Shown: positions 32,987 through 41,272 of the stretch, in pieces
Layout of the letters: each line of letters opens with the position of its first letter
Numbering within the stretch: the stretch's first letter is position 1
NCBI GenBank assembly: GCA_938014885.1
Contig: CALLQI010000005.1
Coordinates: 152,823 to 216,822, forward strand
Source of the DNA: an uncultured bacterium
GTDB taxonomy: Bacteria > Planctomycetota > UBA8742 > UBA2392
Length of the DNA stretch: 64,000 bases
Direction: 5' to 3'
The notes under the pieces: generated by a model
The model's database searches: none
What the model saw: the letters and a program-made list of their open reading frames with translations, nothing else
Told to the model about the DNA's origin: nothing
Position numbers and translations under genes: made by a program

Positions 32987-34447
32987 ATGACCACCACCGC
33001 CGTTGAATTCGAGCCAGTGATCGGCCTTGAAGTGCACGTGCAGCTCAAGACGCACTCCAAGATGTTCTGCCCCTGCGAAGTGCGCTTTGGCGCGCCCGCC
33101 AACTCGCTGACCTGCCCGGTGTGCCTTGGGCTTCCCGGCGCGCTGCCCACCGTGAACCGCCAGGCCATCGAGTTCGGCATCCGCATCGGCCTTGCACTGA
33201 ACTGCCAGATCGCGCACCGCGTGAAGTTCGACCGAAAGAACTACTTCTACCCTGACTTGCCCAAGGGTTACCAAGTAAGCCAGTACGACGAGCCGCTGTG
33301 CTTCGACGGCGAGCTGCAACTCCCGATCAACGACGCCACGGGCCAACCCAAGATCTGCCGAATCACCCGCGCGCATCTTGAAGAAGACGCGGGCAAAAGC
33401 ATCCACATGGAGGGCTCAACGCTTGTTGACCTCAACCGCGCCGGCACAGCCCTGATCGAGATTGTAGGCGGCCCCGACCTGCGCAGCCCCGAAGAGGCCT
33501 ACGTCTACCTGAACACGCTCAAGCGCAATCTCAGCTACCTCGGCGTCAGCGACCTCAGCATGGAGAAGGGCAGTCTGCGCTGTGACGCCAACGTCAGCAT
33601 CCGGCCTCGCGGCCAGGAAAAGTTCGGCGTCCGCAGCGAGGTCAAGAACCTGAACAGCTTCCGCGCGGTCCGCAGCGCCCTCGAGTTCGAAATCAAGCGC
33701 CACACGGCAGTCCTCGAAGCCGGTGGCAGCCTGCGCCAGGAAACGCGCCTCTGGGACGAAGAGAAACTCGAAACCCGCAGCCTGCGCAGCAAGGAAGAAG
33801 CCACCGACTATCGCTTCTTCCCTGAACCCGACCTGACCACCTTTGACGTGTCAAGAGAATGGGTCGAAAGCGTGCGTGCCAGCCTGCCAGAGCTGCCCGA
33901 AAAGCGCCTGCTGCGATTCCTGCACGACTACAAACTCAACCGCCCCGACGCCGAATTCCTGGTCGGCGACAAGACGCTGGCCGACTGGTACGAAGCCGCC
34001 GTGAGACTCTATGACGAGCCCCGCAAAGTAGCGGCTTGGGTGGTCGTCGAGATGAACCGCGAACTGAACGAGCGTCACCTCGAGCCCGCCGACTTCAAAG
34101 TAACGCCCGCGCAGCTTGTGGAACTCATGAAGCTGCTCGACGCCGGCAAACTCAACAACATCACCGCCAAAGAAGTCTTCCGCGCCATGGCCGACAGCGG
34201 CGAAGACGCAATCACCGTCGCCAAGCGCCTGAACCGCCTGATCGAACAGGACGCCGGCGCTGTCGAAGCCGTCGTGCACGAAGTGATCGCCGAGTTCAAA
34301 GACCGCGCCGTCGCCGACTACCTGAAAGGTGACACCAAGGTGCTGGGCTTCCTCGTGGGCCAGGCGATGCGCAAACTCAAGGGCAAAGCCAACCCCAAAG
34401 AGCTCGGATCCGCCTTTGAAGCCGCGCTAAAGGGCCCCCATGTTTGA
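32987..34447 (+). CDS. gatB: Aspartyl/glutamyl-tRNA amidotransferase subunit B
   Basis: GatB, with GatA and GatC, converts Glu-tRNA-Gln (and Asp-tRNA-Asn) to the amide form. This 486-aa protein has FEPVIGLEVHVQLKTHSKMF, the CPVCLGLPGALPTVN signature, and the phosphate/tRNA-handling core with KNYFYPDLPKGYQVSQYDEP. A C-terminal YqeY-like helical tail starts near residue 340. The first cysteine pair (MFCPCEV) with CPVC fits the zinc site seen in many GatBs. gatA and gatC are not in the window. The stop overlaps the Nudix start by 8 bases. Confidence 0.96.
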   Translation: MTTTAVEFEPVIGLEVHVQLKTHSKMFCPCEVRFGAPANSLTCPVCLGLPGALPTVNRQAIEFGIRIGLALNCQIAHRVKFDRKNYFYPDLPKGYQVSQYDEPLCFDGELQLPINDATGQPKICRITRAHLEEDAGKSIHMEGSTLVDLNRAGTALIEIVGGPDLRSPEEAYVYLNTLKRNLSYLGVSDLSMEKGSLRCDANVSIRPRGQEKFGVRSEVKNLNSFRAVRSALEFEIKRHTAVLEAGGSLRQETRLWDEEKLETRSLRSKEEATDYRFFPEPDLTTFDVSREWVESVRASLPELPEKRLLRFLHDYKLNRPDAEFLVGDKTLADWYEAAVRLYDEPRKVAAWVVVEMNRELNERHLEPADFKVTPAQLVELMKLLDAGKLNNITAKEVFRAMADSGEDAITVAKRLNRLIEQDAGAVEAVVHEVIAEFKDRAVADYLKGDTKVLGFLVGQAMRKLKGKANPKELGSAFEAALKGPHV

Positions 34448-34859
34448 TTGCCCCCATCCGCTGCGCCACGCCATCGTCGCCGTGATCGAAAACGGTGATC
34501 GTATCCTGATGGTCGAGCGCGCGGCCACGGACACCTACCCGGGCTACTGGTCGGCGGTGACAGGCGGCCTCGACGGCGACGAAACGCAAGAACAGGCCTG
34601 CGTCCGCGAAGTCGCCGAAGAGGTGGGGCTGAAGGTGCGCCCCGTGCGCAAGCTGTGGGAAAGCCTCACGCGCGGCGGGCACTTCGTGCTTCACTGGTGG
34701 CAATGCGAGCTGGTAGGCGATGACAAAGTCACGCCCGAACCAAGCGAAGTCAGCGACTGGCGTTGGGTGAAGGCCTCAGACCTGCACGAAGTGCCGATCA
34801 TGTTCAGCGATTCGCGCTGGTTCTACGCCGAGATCTACCCGCAAACCCGCCGGCCCTGA
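34440..34859 (+). CDS. Nudix hydrolase
   Basis: This 139-aa protein carries a perfect Nudix box, G-x5-E-x7-RE-U-x-EE-x-G-U, in the stretch beginning GGLDGDETQEQ and ending REVAEEVGL. The box binds divalent metal and hydrolyses a nucleoside diphosphate linked to another moiety. The protein is the size of a single-domain house-cleaning Nudix enzyme; the start MFDCPHPLRHAIVAVIENGD leads straight into the fold. It overlaps gatB by 8 bases. The exact substrate cannot be inferred. Confidence 0.92.
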   Translation: MFDCPHPLRHAIVAVIENGDRILMVERAATDTYPGYWSAVTGGLDGDETQEQACVREVAEEVGLKVRPVRKLWESLTRGGHFVLHWWQCELVGDDKVTPEPSEVSDWRWVKASDLHEVPIMFSDSRWFYAEIYPQTRRP

Positions 34860-34860
34860 G

Positions 34861-35340
34861 CTACTTGACGGTCAACGCGGTGAAAGCGTCAGCGCCATTC
34901 ACCTTGTGCCACCACTCCAGTGTGGCCTTCAGGTCGATGAACCAGGCGTCGCCCTCTTTCTTCATTGTGATGCTGCGCGCTGCACTGGTGTCTCCGCCAA
35001 AGCGGAACATCACCATGATGCTGCAGCCGGTGTCGGTGACGTCCGAGTCACCGTCTTCAAGCACTTCCATCTCGGTGGCTTCAGCAAAGAACTGGATGTC
35101 CAGCGTGTCTGCGGCCGTCAACGTTGAGGCCTTGACGCCGGTAACCGGGATCTCGTTCGAAAGCCCCAACGCCCCCGTACGCTGCGAAGGCAGCACCTGT
35201 GCGATGAAGTCATCCTTCTTCTTGTCCTTCAAAGCAGTCGCAGCCTTGCCCAAAGAAGCCCGAGCTTCCGGCGGAGCCGAAGCCCCGCATGCCGAAAGCA
35301 GCAACGCCAGCCCAAGCAAAGCAACGCTCAAAGTACGCAT
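34861..35340 (-). CDS. Hypothetical lipoprotein
   Basis: MRTLSVALLGLALLLSAC is a clean lipoprotein signal with the lipobox cysteine at 18. The mature 141-residue part has a short helical, Lys-rich segment (KAATALKDKKKDDF) and then an alpha+beta region ending in beta strands with WFIDLKATLEWW. The shape resembles NTF2-like or DUF4878-type lipoproteins ('...gdaWkid'), but I cannot assign a family. Convergent with the Nudix gene, 1 base apart. Confidence 0.72.
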   Translation of the reverse strand: MRTLSVALLGLALLLSACGASAPPEARASLGKAATALKDKKKDDFIAQVLPSQRTGALGLSNEIPVTGVKASTLTAADTLDIQFFAEATEMEVLEDGDSDVTDTGCSIMVMFRFGGDTSAARSITMKKEGDAWFIDLKATLEWWHKVNGADAFTALTVK

Positions 35341-35459
35341 GAGTAGCCCCCAGGTTTCTCAAGTCGACATGCTAGCAACCGGATCTGCAATTGTGCAGGC
35401 AACCCGGGCAGGCCGACCTGGCTGGCCAACCTCTGGCGGTGGCAGGTCATGTGCGGTTG

Positions 35460-36545
35460 CTACAGGGGGTTGGCCTTGCGTCCGCCACGCGGGAAGTGCA
35501 TGGGCGCAGCCGTGCTGCCCAGAAGCGTCCGGGCCATTTCCACAGAGCGATCCACCAGCGCGTTCACGCCCTCACGCAGCTTTTCGCTTGCCTTCACCTG
35601 GCGCACGTTTTCGTCCATGTCCTCGGCGTCCCACCCGCGAGTGTGCGCGACGTACGGGAATTGCGGGAAGGTGCAGCCGATCTCGGCGAAGAAACCCAGC
35701 ATCTGGCCCGCGACGCCTTGCACGTTGTCCTGGCCGCCTGTGATGATGAAGCTTGCGACCTTGTTGCGCAGCATGACGCGATCCGCAATCGTCACCTGGT
35801 TCTGGATGCAGTTCATGCGCTCGACCATCTTGTAGTAAAGCGAGCTTGCGGCCCCCCAGCGGATCGGCGTGCTTACCAGAATCACGTCGGCCCAATGCAC
35901 GAAGGCCTCATACACCTGGTCAAGCTGATCCTTGCTGTCCATCTGCGTGATCGAGCAGGGCCATGTGCACGCCCGCGCGGCCTTGGAGTAGTAGCCCTCG
36001 CAGTTGCGGAACTTTAGTGCGCTCAGGCGAATGTAGCGGGTTTCAAGGCCCTGGCCCTTGGCGTGTTCGAGGCCGCTTTCGAGCAACGCGTCGGAAGTCG
36101 AATAGCGCGGGTTGCGCTCGTCCATGGCCGTGGTCGAGATGCCGACGATGCGCACGGGTCCGTCGCCGCGTTCAATCTTGCGCGCCAGCGGGTGCGGGTC
36201 GTGCGGCTTCTTGTTGCGCTTGGTGCCGGAGTTCAGGTCAACGAACAGCTTCCCGCCTTCTACCTTCAGCGTGAAGCCGGGGACCTTGTCTTCTTCAAAG
36301 CCGGGCTCGCCTTCGCCAGTACAGCGATGAAACTTCCACTGGTGCCAGGGGCAGGTGACGTACTCACCATCCAGCTTGCCCTCGCCCAAAGGCCCGCCGA
36401 CATGGTTGCAGACGTTGTCGATCAGGCCGAACTTGCCGTCACGGAATGAAAGCGCAAACTTCCGCTTGGCGATTTCAACCACACGCAACGCGGGCTCGCG
36501 CAGAGCAGCCGCATCACCCAGCTCAACCCAGTTCGCATCAGGCAT
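35460..36545 (-). CDS. Rieske [2Fe-2S]-flavodoxin-like (FMN reductase) fusion protein
   Basis: From ATG 36545 this is 361 aa. Residues 1-110 form a Rieske ferredoxin domain with C46-N-H48 and C65-P-W-H68 as [2Fe-2S] ligands (VCNHVGGPLG, YVTCPWHQWKF). Residues about 140-361 are an NAD(P)H-dependent FMN-reductase/flavodoxin fold: VRIVGISTTAMDERNPRYST, then NCEGYYSKAARACTWPCSIT with three cysteines, DVILVSTPIRWGAASSLYYK and ASFIITGGQDNVQGV. This pairs an electron-entry cluster with a flavin site in one chain, probably a soluble redox enzyme. A GTG nine codons upstream arises from repeat DNA and was rejected. Confidence 0.85.
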   Translation of the reverse strand: MPDANWVELGDAAALREPALRVVEIAKRKFALSFRDGKFGLIDNVCNHVGGPLGEGKLDGEYVTCPWHQWKFHRCTGEGEPGFEEDKVPGFTLKVEGGKLFVDLNSGTKRNKKPHDPHPLARKIERGDGPVRIVGISTTAMDERNPRYSTSDALLESGLEHAKGQGLETRYIRLSALKFRNCEGYYSKAARACTWPCSITQMDSKDQLDQVYEAFVHWADVILVSTPIRWGAASSLYYKMVERMNCIQNQVTIADRVMLRNKVASFIITGGQDNVQGVAGQMLGFFAEIGCTFPQFPYVAHTRGWDAEDMDENVRQVKASEKLREGVNALVDRSVEMARTLLGSTAAPMHFPRGGRKANPL

Positions 36546-36555
36546 GCAAAGCATC

Positions 36556-36598
36556 CAACCACGAAGAGCCACGAAGGACCACTAAGAACTTCAACGGC
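36556..36598. repeat. CACGAAG repeat fragment (single arm)
   Basis: CAACCACGAAGAGCCACGAA then GGACCACTAAGAACTTCAAC GGCC carries three tandem CACGAAG/CACTAAG units but no opposite arm. It begins 11 bases upstream of the Rieske-flavodoxin start and could host its promoter. Confidence 0.65.
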
Positions 36599-36640
36599 CA
36601 CCGCGCGGCGACGCAACGAGTGCGGAAGCTCTCAAGTGAA

Positions 36641-36667
36641 GAGCCCCGAGCTTACGCCCGGGGCTCC
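36641..36667 (-). terminator. GCTTACGC-type hairpin, probable terminator of the crotonase gene
   Basis: The stem GAGCCCCG (36641-36648) and CGGGGCTC (36659-36666) encloses AGCTTACGCC. On the minus strand it is followed by TTCACTT. It lies 20 bases past the enoyl-CoA hydratase stop. The sequence resembles the repeat copies at 13311-13335 and 63786-63811. Confidence 0.6.
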
Positions 36668-36685
36668 TTGCGCATCTCTTGTCGC

Positions 36686-37519
36686 CTATACGCCCTTGAA
36701 TGATGGCGTGCGCTTGCTGTTGAAGGCGTTGAGGCCTTCTTTGGCGTCTTGTGAATCGAACAGCGCCTTCTGCAATTCGCGCTCGAGCGCGAGGCCGTAC
36801 TCGAACGGGATCTCGGTGCCGCTTTGCACGCTGCGCTTGATGTTGCCGATCACCTTGGTGGCCTTGTTCGGCAGTGTGAACTGCTTGCAGTAGTCGATCA
36901 TCTGCTCGCGGAAGCTCTTGGCGTCGCCGTCGTAGATCTCGTTGACGATGCCCCAGTCGTGCGCTTCCTCAAAGCTGAACAGGCGGCCGCTGCACATGAG
37001 CTCAATGCTGCGGCTCTTGCCGATCATGCGGGCCAGGCGCTGGGTGCCGCCGGTGCCCGGCAGCACGCCCAAATTCACTTCAGGCAGGCCGCAGCGGCCG
37101 GCGTCGCGGCGCGCGATGCGGATGTCGGCTGCCATCGCGATCTCGAGGCCGCCACCGACGGTGTGGCCGTTGAGGCCGGCGACGACCAGCTTCGGTGTTT
37201 GCTCAAGGCGGCTCAGGGTTTCGTTGGCGTGCAGGCAGAAGAAGTACTTCCAGTGCGGGTTGCTTTCCTCAAGCATCTTGATGTTCGCGCCGGCGCAGAA
37301 GAACTTTTCGCCTTCGCCGGTGATCAGGATGACGCTGATCTCATCGTCAAAGCGGGCCTCCAGGATGGCCGCGTCCATCTGGCGGAACATCTGGTGCGTG
37401 TAGGTGTTGGCTGGCGGGTCCGACAGTTCGATCATCAATACACCCGGGGCCGGGCGGCTGGTCTTGATGACCTGCATCGATTCGCGTTCTTTGTCCACAC
37501 TGGGTTGCCGAATTGCCAT
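36686..37519 (-). CDS. Enoyl-CoA hydratase/isomerase family protein (crotonase fold)
   Basis: ATG 37519 is preceded by AGGAG 6 bases upstream, giving 277 aa. Crotonase landmarks are present: FFCAGANIKMLEES (oxyanion-hole region), VVAGLNGHTVGGGLEIAMAAD (second oxyanion backbone), and GLPEVNLGVLPGTGGTQRLAR. In that last stretch E of LPEV and a later acidic residue are typical of hydratases. It probably acts on a CoA thioester in beta-oxidation or a related pathway. No other fatty-acid genes are adjacent, so the substrate is open. Confidence 0.92.
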   Translation of the reverse strand: MAIRQPSVDKERESMQVIKTSRPAPGVLMIELSDPPANTYTHQMFRQMDAAILEARFDDEISVILITGEGEKFFCAGANIKMLEESNPHWKYFFCLHANETLSRLEQTPKLVVAGLNGHTVGGGLEIAMAADIRIARRDAGRCGLPEVNLGVLPGTGGTQRLARMIGKSRSIELMCSGRLFSFEEAHDWGIVNEIYDGDAKSFREQMIDYCKQFTLPNKATKVIGNIKRSVQSGTEIPFEYGLALERELQKALFDSQDAKEGLNAFNSKRTPSFKGV

Positions 37520-37614
37520 TGCTGTCTCCTGTAGGCCGCGCCCGGGCGGCATGCGTGTATCGGCGCGAATATGGCCCGGCGCGGGTTTTAAGGCAAGCGG
37601 GTGTGTCGGGTGTT

Positions 37615-38433
37615 TCAGGCCAGCTTGAAGCGGAAGGGCTCAACGCCGCAGCCGGGGCAGCGGCGCTGTTTGGCAAACTTTGCGCCCTGGTTGCGCATCT
37701 TGGCCATGCAGCACAGGCTGCGGATCGTGACTTCACCATCGGGCAGGATCGGGTTGCCATCCACCTCACTGGCGCGCGGCGGCTTGGATTCATCGGCCGG
37801 GGCTGCTGCTCGTGGGGGTGCGGCCTTGCCCGGCAGAGACGGCCGCGGGGGTTGGCCCAGACCCGGCCTCGCAGGCGGCGCCGGTGCAGGGGCAAACGCC
37901 GCTGGTGCGGGCATGGGTTGAACCGGCGGTGCGATCGGCGAGGCGGCGACGGGACCGACAGGCACGCCAAAAGGATTCACCGGCTGACCTGCAGCGATGC
38001 GGGCTTCGGCGGCCGCACGGTTGGCTGCAGCCTCGGCATCAAGCTTCTTGTCGCGCATGGAGACGATGGTGTAGCCGATAACAATGCCCAGCCACGCCAC
38101 GCCGCCGCCCCAGAAAAGGATGTGCGTGAACAGGTTGACCTCAATGGTCTTGTTTCCGACCAGCATCATCACACCGACAATCGTGAAGATGCACAGGAAC
38201 AGCGCACCGCCGACGAGGGCGCCGCGCGGGCCGTACAACTTCACGGCATCGCGGGTGATCCAGATGCTGGCCCCGAACATGAAAAGGATGATCAGCCAGA
38301 ACATGATCCCGAACTGTACCGCGGCCTTGGACATGCCCGGTTCAGCGCCCGGGACCGTACCGGGAGGCTTGGAGGAACTTGGGCCGGGGTAGTACGGCGC
38401 GTTGGAAGCCTGCGCGAGGAACGCGATCAGCAT
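37615..38433 (-). CDS. Hypothetical three-TM protein with Pro/Ala-rich linker and C-terminal Cys motif
   Basis: The 272-aa product has three membrane helices (about residues 40-59, 72-92 and 102-123). A charged helix and a long Pro/Ala-rich linker (about 150-215) follow. A compact C-terminal domain has CC and CPGCG (SLCCMAKMRNQ, RRCPGCGVEPF), probably a zinc ribbon on the cytoplasmic side. GGAG precedes the ATG. The N-terminus MLIAFLAQA is similar to that of the 45-aa gene just upstream (MLAFLLQAG), suggesting the two are related or co-targeted. Function unknown. Confidence 0.72.
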   Translation of the reverse strand: MLIAFLAQASNAPYYPGPSSSKPPGTVPGAEPGMSKAAVQFGIMFWLIILFMFGASIWITRDAVKLYGPRGALVGGALFLCIFTIVGVMMLVGNKTIEVNLFTHILFWGGGVAWLGIVIGYTIVSMRDKKLDAEAAANRAAAEARIAAGQPVNPFGVPVGPVAASPIAPPVQPMPAPAAFAPAPAPPARPGLGQPPRPSLPGKAAPPRAAAPADESKPPRASEVDGNPILPDGEVTIRSLCCMAKMRNQGAKFAKQRRCPGCGVEPFRFKLA

Positions 38434-38460
38434 GGGAGTCTCCGGCGCATGCGCGGCCTT

Positions 38461-38598
38461 CTAGCGCTCGCGGACCTTCTTCACGATGGCGACGACAACG
38501 ATCAGCAGGATCGCGGCGCCGATCACCATGCCGACAACGCGGCCGGCCTGGAAGTGCGCGCTATTGTCCTGACCCGCCTGCAGGAGAAATGCCAACAT
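38461..38598 (-). CDS. 45-aa single-pass membrane protein
   Basis: ATG 38598 with AAGGG upstream encodes MLAFLLQAGQDNSAHF followed by a hydrophobic helix (VVGMVIGAAILLIVVVAIV) and a basic end KKVRER, a normal positive-inside topology. It sits between ogt and the three-TM gene, 27 bases before the latter, in the same direction. Its first nine residues resemble those of its neighbour. The longer open frame to 39006 overlaps ogt and is an artefact. Function unknown. Confidence 0.65.
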   Translation of the reverse strand: MLAFLLQAGQDNSAHFQAGRVVGMVIGAAILLIVVVAIVKKVRER

Positions 38599-38644
38599 CG
38601 CACACCCTTTCGCATCGGTGGTACGTGGGCTTGTAACTTGGCGT

Positions 38645-39133
38645 TCAGCGAGTGTCCAGCACAGGCGAAAGGCGCGCTTCGTGGGCCAGCAGCCAGCGTT
38701 TACGATCCAGGCCGCCGGCGTAACCGGTGAGCTTGCCGTCAGCGCCGACCACGCGATGGCAGGGCACGATGATGCCGATCGGGTTCGCACCATTGGCCGC
38801 CCCCACCGCGCGCGAAGCCGAGGGCTGGCCGATGCCGGCCGCGATCTCGCCGTAGCTGCGGGTTTCCCCTGCGGGGATGCCGCGCAGTGCTTGCCAGACG
38901 CGCAGCTGAAACGCGGTGCCCGCCGGCGCCAGCGGCAGCTCGAATGCCGCGCGCTCGCCCGCGAAGTACTCGGCAAGCTGTTGCTTTGCCGCCTTGAGCA
39001 GCGCATGCCCGCGATGCACGCCTGCCGGCAAGTCGTGCATCTGCGGCTGCATCAGCAGGTGTGTCAAGCCGGCGTCAGTGCAGCGCAGGTGGAGTGTCCC
39101 GAGCGGAGTTTCCATCTCGTCGAAGAAGATCAT
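38645..39133 (-). CDS. ogt: Methylated-DNA-protein-cysteine S-methyltransferase
   Basis: This protein repairs O6-methylguanine by transferring the methyl group to its own cysteine. The active-site motif IIVPCHRVVGADGKLTGYAGG is complete (PCHRV), with RVWQALRGIPAGETRSYGEI as the winged-helix DNA-binding part. 162 aa from ATG 39133, which overlaps the stop of the AdaA-like gene as ATGA. Together the two genes make a split version of E. coli Ada. Confidence 0.94.
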   Translation of the reverse strand: MIFFDEMETPLGTLHLRCTDAGLTHLLMQPQMHDLPAGVHRGHALLKAAKQQLAEYFAGERAAFELPLAPAGTAFQLRVWQALRGIPAGETRSYGEIAAGIGQPSASRAVGAANGANPIGIIVPCHRVVGADGKLTGYAGGLDRKRWLLAHEARLSPVLDTR

Positions 39134-39687
39134 CGTTGGGCCTTTCGCAGGGCAGAGGGCGCGCATCCTTCAACGCGCCGGAACTCGTCGTTGAAACGCC
39201 GCAGACTGCGGAAGCCGCTGGCAAGTGCGACGCGGCTCAGCGGCAGGGTGGTCTCGCACAGCAGCCGTTTGGCTTCGCGTAGACGCTGCCGGCGCCGGAG
39301 TTGCGTGGGTGTCAGCCCCAGCACGGTTTTCAGCGCCCGGCGAAGATGCCGCGACGACACGCCCAGCCGCGCCGCGAGTTCTTCTGTGCTGAGGCCGGGA
39401 TGGGCAAGCATCAGCCGCGCGGCGCGCTTCGCCACGTCGGCCACGGCGTCCACACTGGAGTTGCCGGGCGTGAGGTCAGGGCGGCAGCGAAGGCAGGGTT
39501 TGAAGCCGGCGGCCTCCGCAGATGCGGCGTGCTGGAAGAACAGGCAACGGTCGCGGAGGGGTGTGCGGGCGGGGCAGATTGGGCGGCAATAGATGCGCGT
39601 GGAGGTGACGCCAACAAAGAAGCGGCCATCAAAGGCGCGGTCCCGGGCCTTCAGCGCGCGATAGCAGATGTCAGCGTCCGGCATCAT
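39130..39687 (-). CDS. adaA: Ada-type regulatory protein (metal-binding plus AraC HTH), AdaA-like
   Basis: The N-terminal Ada domain holds four zinc-ligand cysteines in TRIYCRPICPAR and GFKPCLRCRPD. In Ada one of these accepts a methyl group from DNA phosphotriesters and turns the protein into an activator. Residues about 85-185 form an AraC-type double helix-turn-helix (LSTEELAARLGVSSRHLRRA, LSRVALASGFRSLRRFNDEF). It lacks the Ogt domain, which is encoded by the next, overlapping gene. It probably activates this adaA-ogt pair after alkylation. The start is ATG 39687 or 39684; no clear ribosome-binding site helps. Confidence 0.9.
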   Translation of the reverse strand: MMPDADICYRALKARDRAFDGRFFVGVTSTRIYCRPICPARTPLRDRCLFFQHAASAEAAGFKPCLRCRPDLTPGNSSVDAVADVAKRAARLMLAHPGLSTEELAARLGVSSRHLRRALKTVLGLTPTQLRRRQRLREAKRLLCETTLPLSRVALASGFRSLRRFNDEFRRVEGCAPSALRKAQR

Positions 39688-39751
39688 GCAGGGGTAATAC
39701 AAGAAAGCGGCAAGACAATCTCGCCGCTTTCGGACGTGACAGTGGAGAGCT

Positions 39752-41203
39752 TTACAACTGCACCCACACGCTCTTGGTTTGGGTCATGGCTGCCAGGCCT
39801 TGCAGGCCGAGTTCGCGGCCGTAGCCGCTTTGCTTGTAGCCGCCATATGGTACCGCGCTGTCGTACCAGTTGTAGCAGTTGACCCAGACAGCGCCGGCCT
39901 TCACGGCCTTCGCGTACTTGTGCGCCTTGCTTACGTCGCGCGTCCAGACGCCCGCTGCCAGCCCGTACTCGCTGGAGTTGGCCTTCTCGACCAGCTCATC
40001 GAACGTGGCGAACTTCTGCACCGCCAGCACCGGGCCGAAAATCTCTTCCTTAACTATGGTCATCTCGGGCGTGCAATCGGCGAACACTGTGGGCGCAACG
40101 AACAGGCCCTTTTCGGTCATGCGCTTGCCGCCGGCGACCAGCCGCGCGCCTTCGGACTTGCCCTTTTCGATGTAGCCCATCGTCACGTCGTACTGCTGCT
40201 TGTTGTTGACGGGGCCGTAGCGGCACTCGTCGTCCAGCGGGTCAGCGCACTTCATCTTGTTGGCGCGCTCAGCCAGCTTCTCGATTACGCCGTCGTAGAC
40301 CTTGTCTTCGACGAACAGGCGCGAGCCCGCCGTGCACACTTCGCCCTTGTTGTAGAAGATCGCGGCCTGGGCACCCTTGACCGCGGTGTCCAGGTCGGCG
40401 TCAGCGAACACCACGTTGGGCGACTTGCCGCCAAGTTCCATGGTCAGCTTCTTCAGTGTTTGGGCGGCATCGCGGACCATCTTGACGCCTACCCCCGTGC
40501 TGCCCGTGAAGCTGATCGCCGCGATGTCGGGGCTCTCGACGATCATCTGCCCCACTTCGCTGCCCTTGCCCGGCAAAATCGCCACAACACCCGGCGGAAT
40601 CTTCGCGGCAGCAATGCATTCGCCGAGCAGTAGCGCGGTCAACGAGGTCGGATTGGCTGGCTTCAGGATCACGCAGTTGCCCGCAGCCAGCGCGGGCGCG
40701 ATCTTGCGCGCGGCCATCATCAGCGGGAAATTCCACGGCGTGATGCCTGCGACAATCCCGAGTGGCTCGCGCAGCGTGTACACGAACAGGTTGTCGTTGA
40801 CGGGGATGCTTTCGCCCTGCAGCGAGCGCAGCACGCCCGCGAAGTACTTGAAGTGATCGGCTGTCATCGGCACGTCGATGTCGTGGTTCTCGCGGTAGGG
40901 CTTGCCCGCGTCCATGGCTTCCAGTGCCGCGAACTCATGGCGGCGCTTCAGAATCTCTTCGCCGATCTTCCAGATCAGCCCCGAGCGCTTGGCAGGCGGC
41001 ATGCTCGCCCATGCCGGGAAGGCCTTCTTGGCGGCATCAATCGCGGCATCCAGGTCGCTGCGGCCGGCGCAGGCAATCGGCGCGATCACGGCTTCGGTGG
41101 CCGGGTTGATCGAATCGAAAGTGCGTTTGTCGGTGGCGTCAACGAACTCGTTGTTCAGGAAAAGCTTCGTTGGGAACTTCTCGGGCACTTGGACCAGTGG
41201 CAT
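39752..41203 (-). CDS. NAD(P)-dependent aldehyde dehydrogenase
   Basis: This 483-aa ALDH-superfamily enzyme oxidises an aldehyde to the acid. Landmarks are GIVAGITPWNFPLMMAARK (coenzyme site), SFTGSTGVGVKMV, the general-base motif MELGGKSPNVVF, and the catalytic-cysteine motif YNKGEVCTAGSRLFV. The C-terminal AVWVNCYNWYDSAVPYGGYK with QSGYGRELG is typical of betaine-aldehyde/retinal dehydrogenase-like members. It is probably monocistronic, between adaA and tsaB. Substrate cannot be set from sequence. Confidence 0.95.
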   Translation of the reverse strand: MPLVQVPEKFPTKLFLNNEFVDATDKRTFDSINPATEAVIAPIACAGRSDLDAAIDAAKKAFPAWASMPPAKRSGLIWKIGEEILKRRHEFAALEAMDAGKPYRENHDIDVPMTADHFKYFAGVLRSLQGESIPVNDNLFVYTLREPLGIVAGITPWNFPLMMAARKIAPALAAGNCVILKPANPTSLTALLLGECIAAAKIPPGVVAILPGKGSEVGQMIVESPDIAAISFTGSTGVGVKMVRDAAQTLKKLTMELGGKSPNVVFADADLDTAVKGAQAAIFYNKGEVCTAGSRLFVEDKVYDGVIEKLAERANKMKCADPLDDECRYGPVNNKQQYDVTMGYIEKGKSEGARLVAGGKRMTEKGLFVAPTVFADCTPEMTIVKEEIFGPVLAVQKFATFDELVEKANSSEYGLAAGVWTRDVSKAHKYAKAVKAGAVWVNCYNWYDSAVPYGGYKQSGYGRELGLQGLAAMTQTKSVWVQL

Positions 41204-41272
41204 CGCGGGCTCCTGTATTGTGCCGCGAAGTTTAGGCCCACATCGGGGTTTGGAAACCCCCTTGCCGGTGAC

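Noticed and set aside
41240..41262. Short GGGGTTT/AAACCCC hairpin between aldehyde dehydrogenase and tsaB as a terminator
   Set aside because: The stem is short, with almost no loop and no T-tract on either strand.
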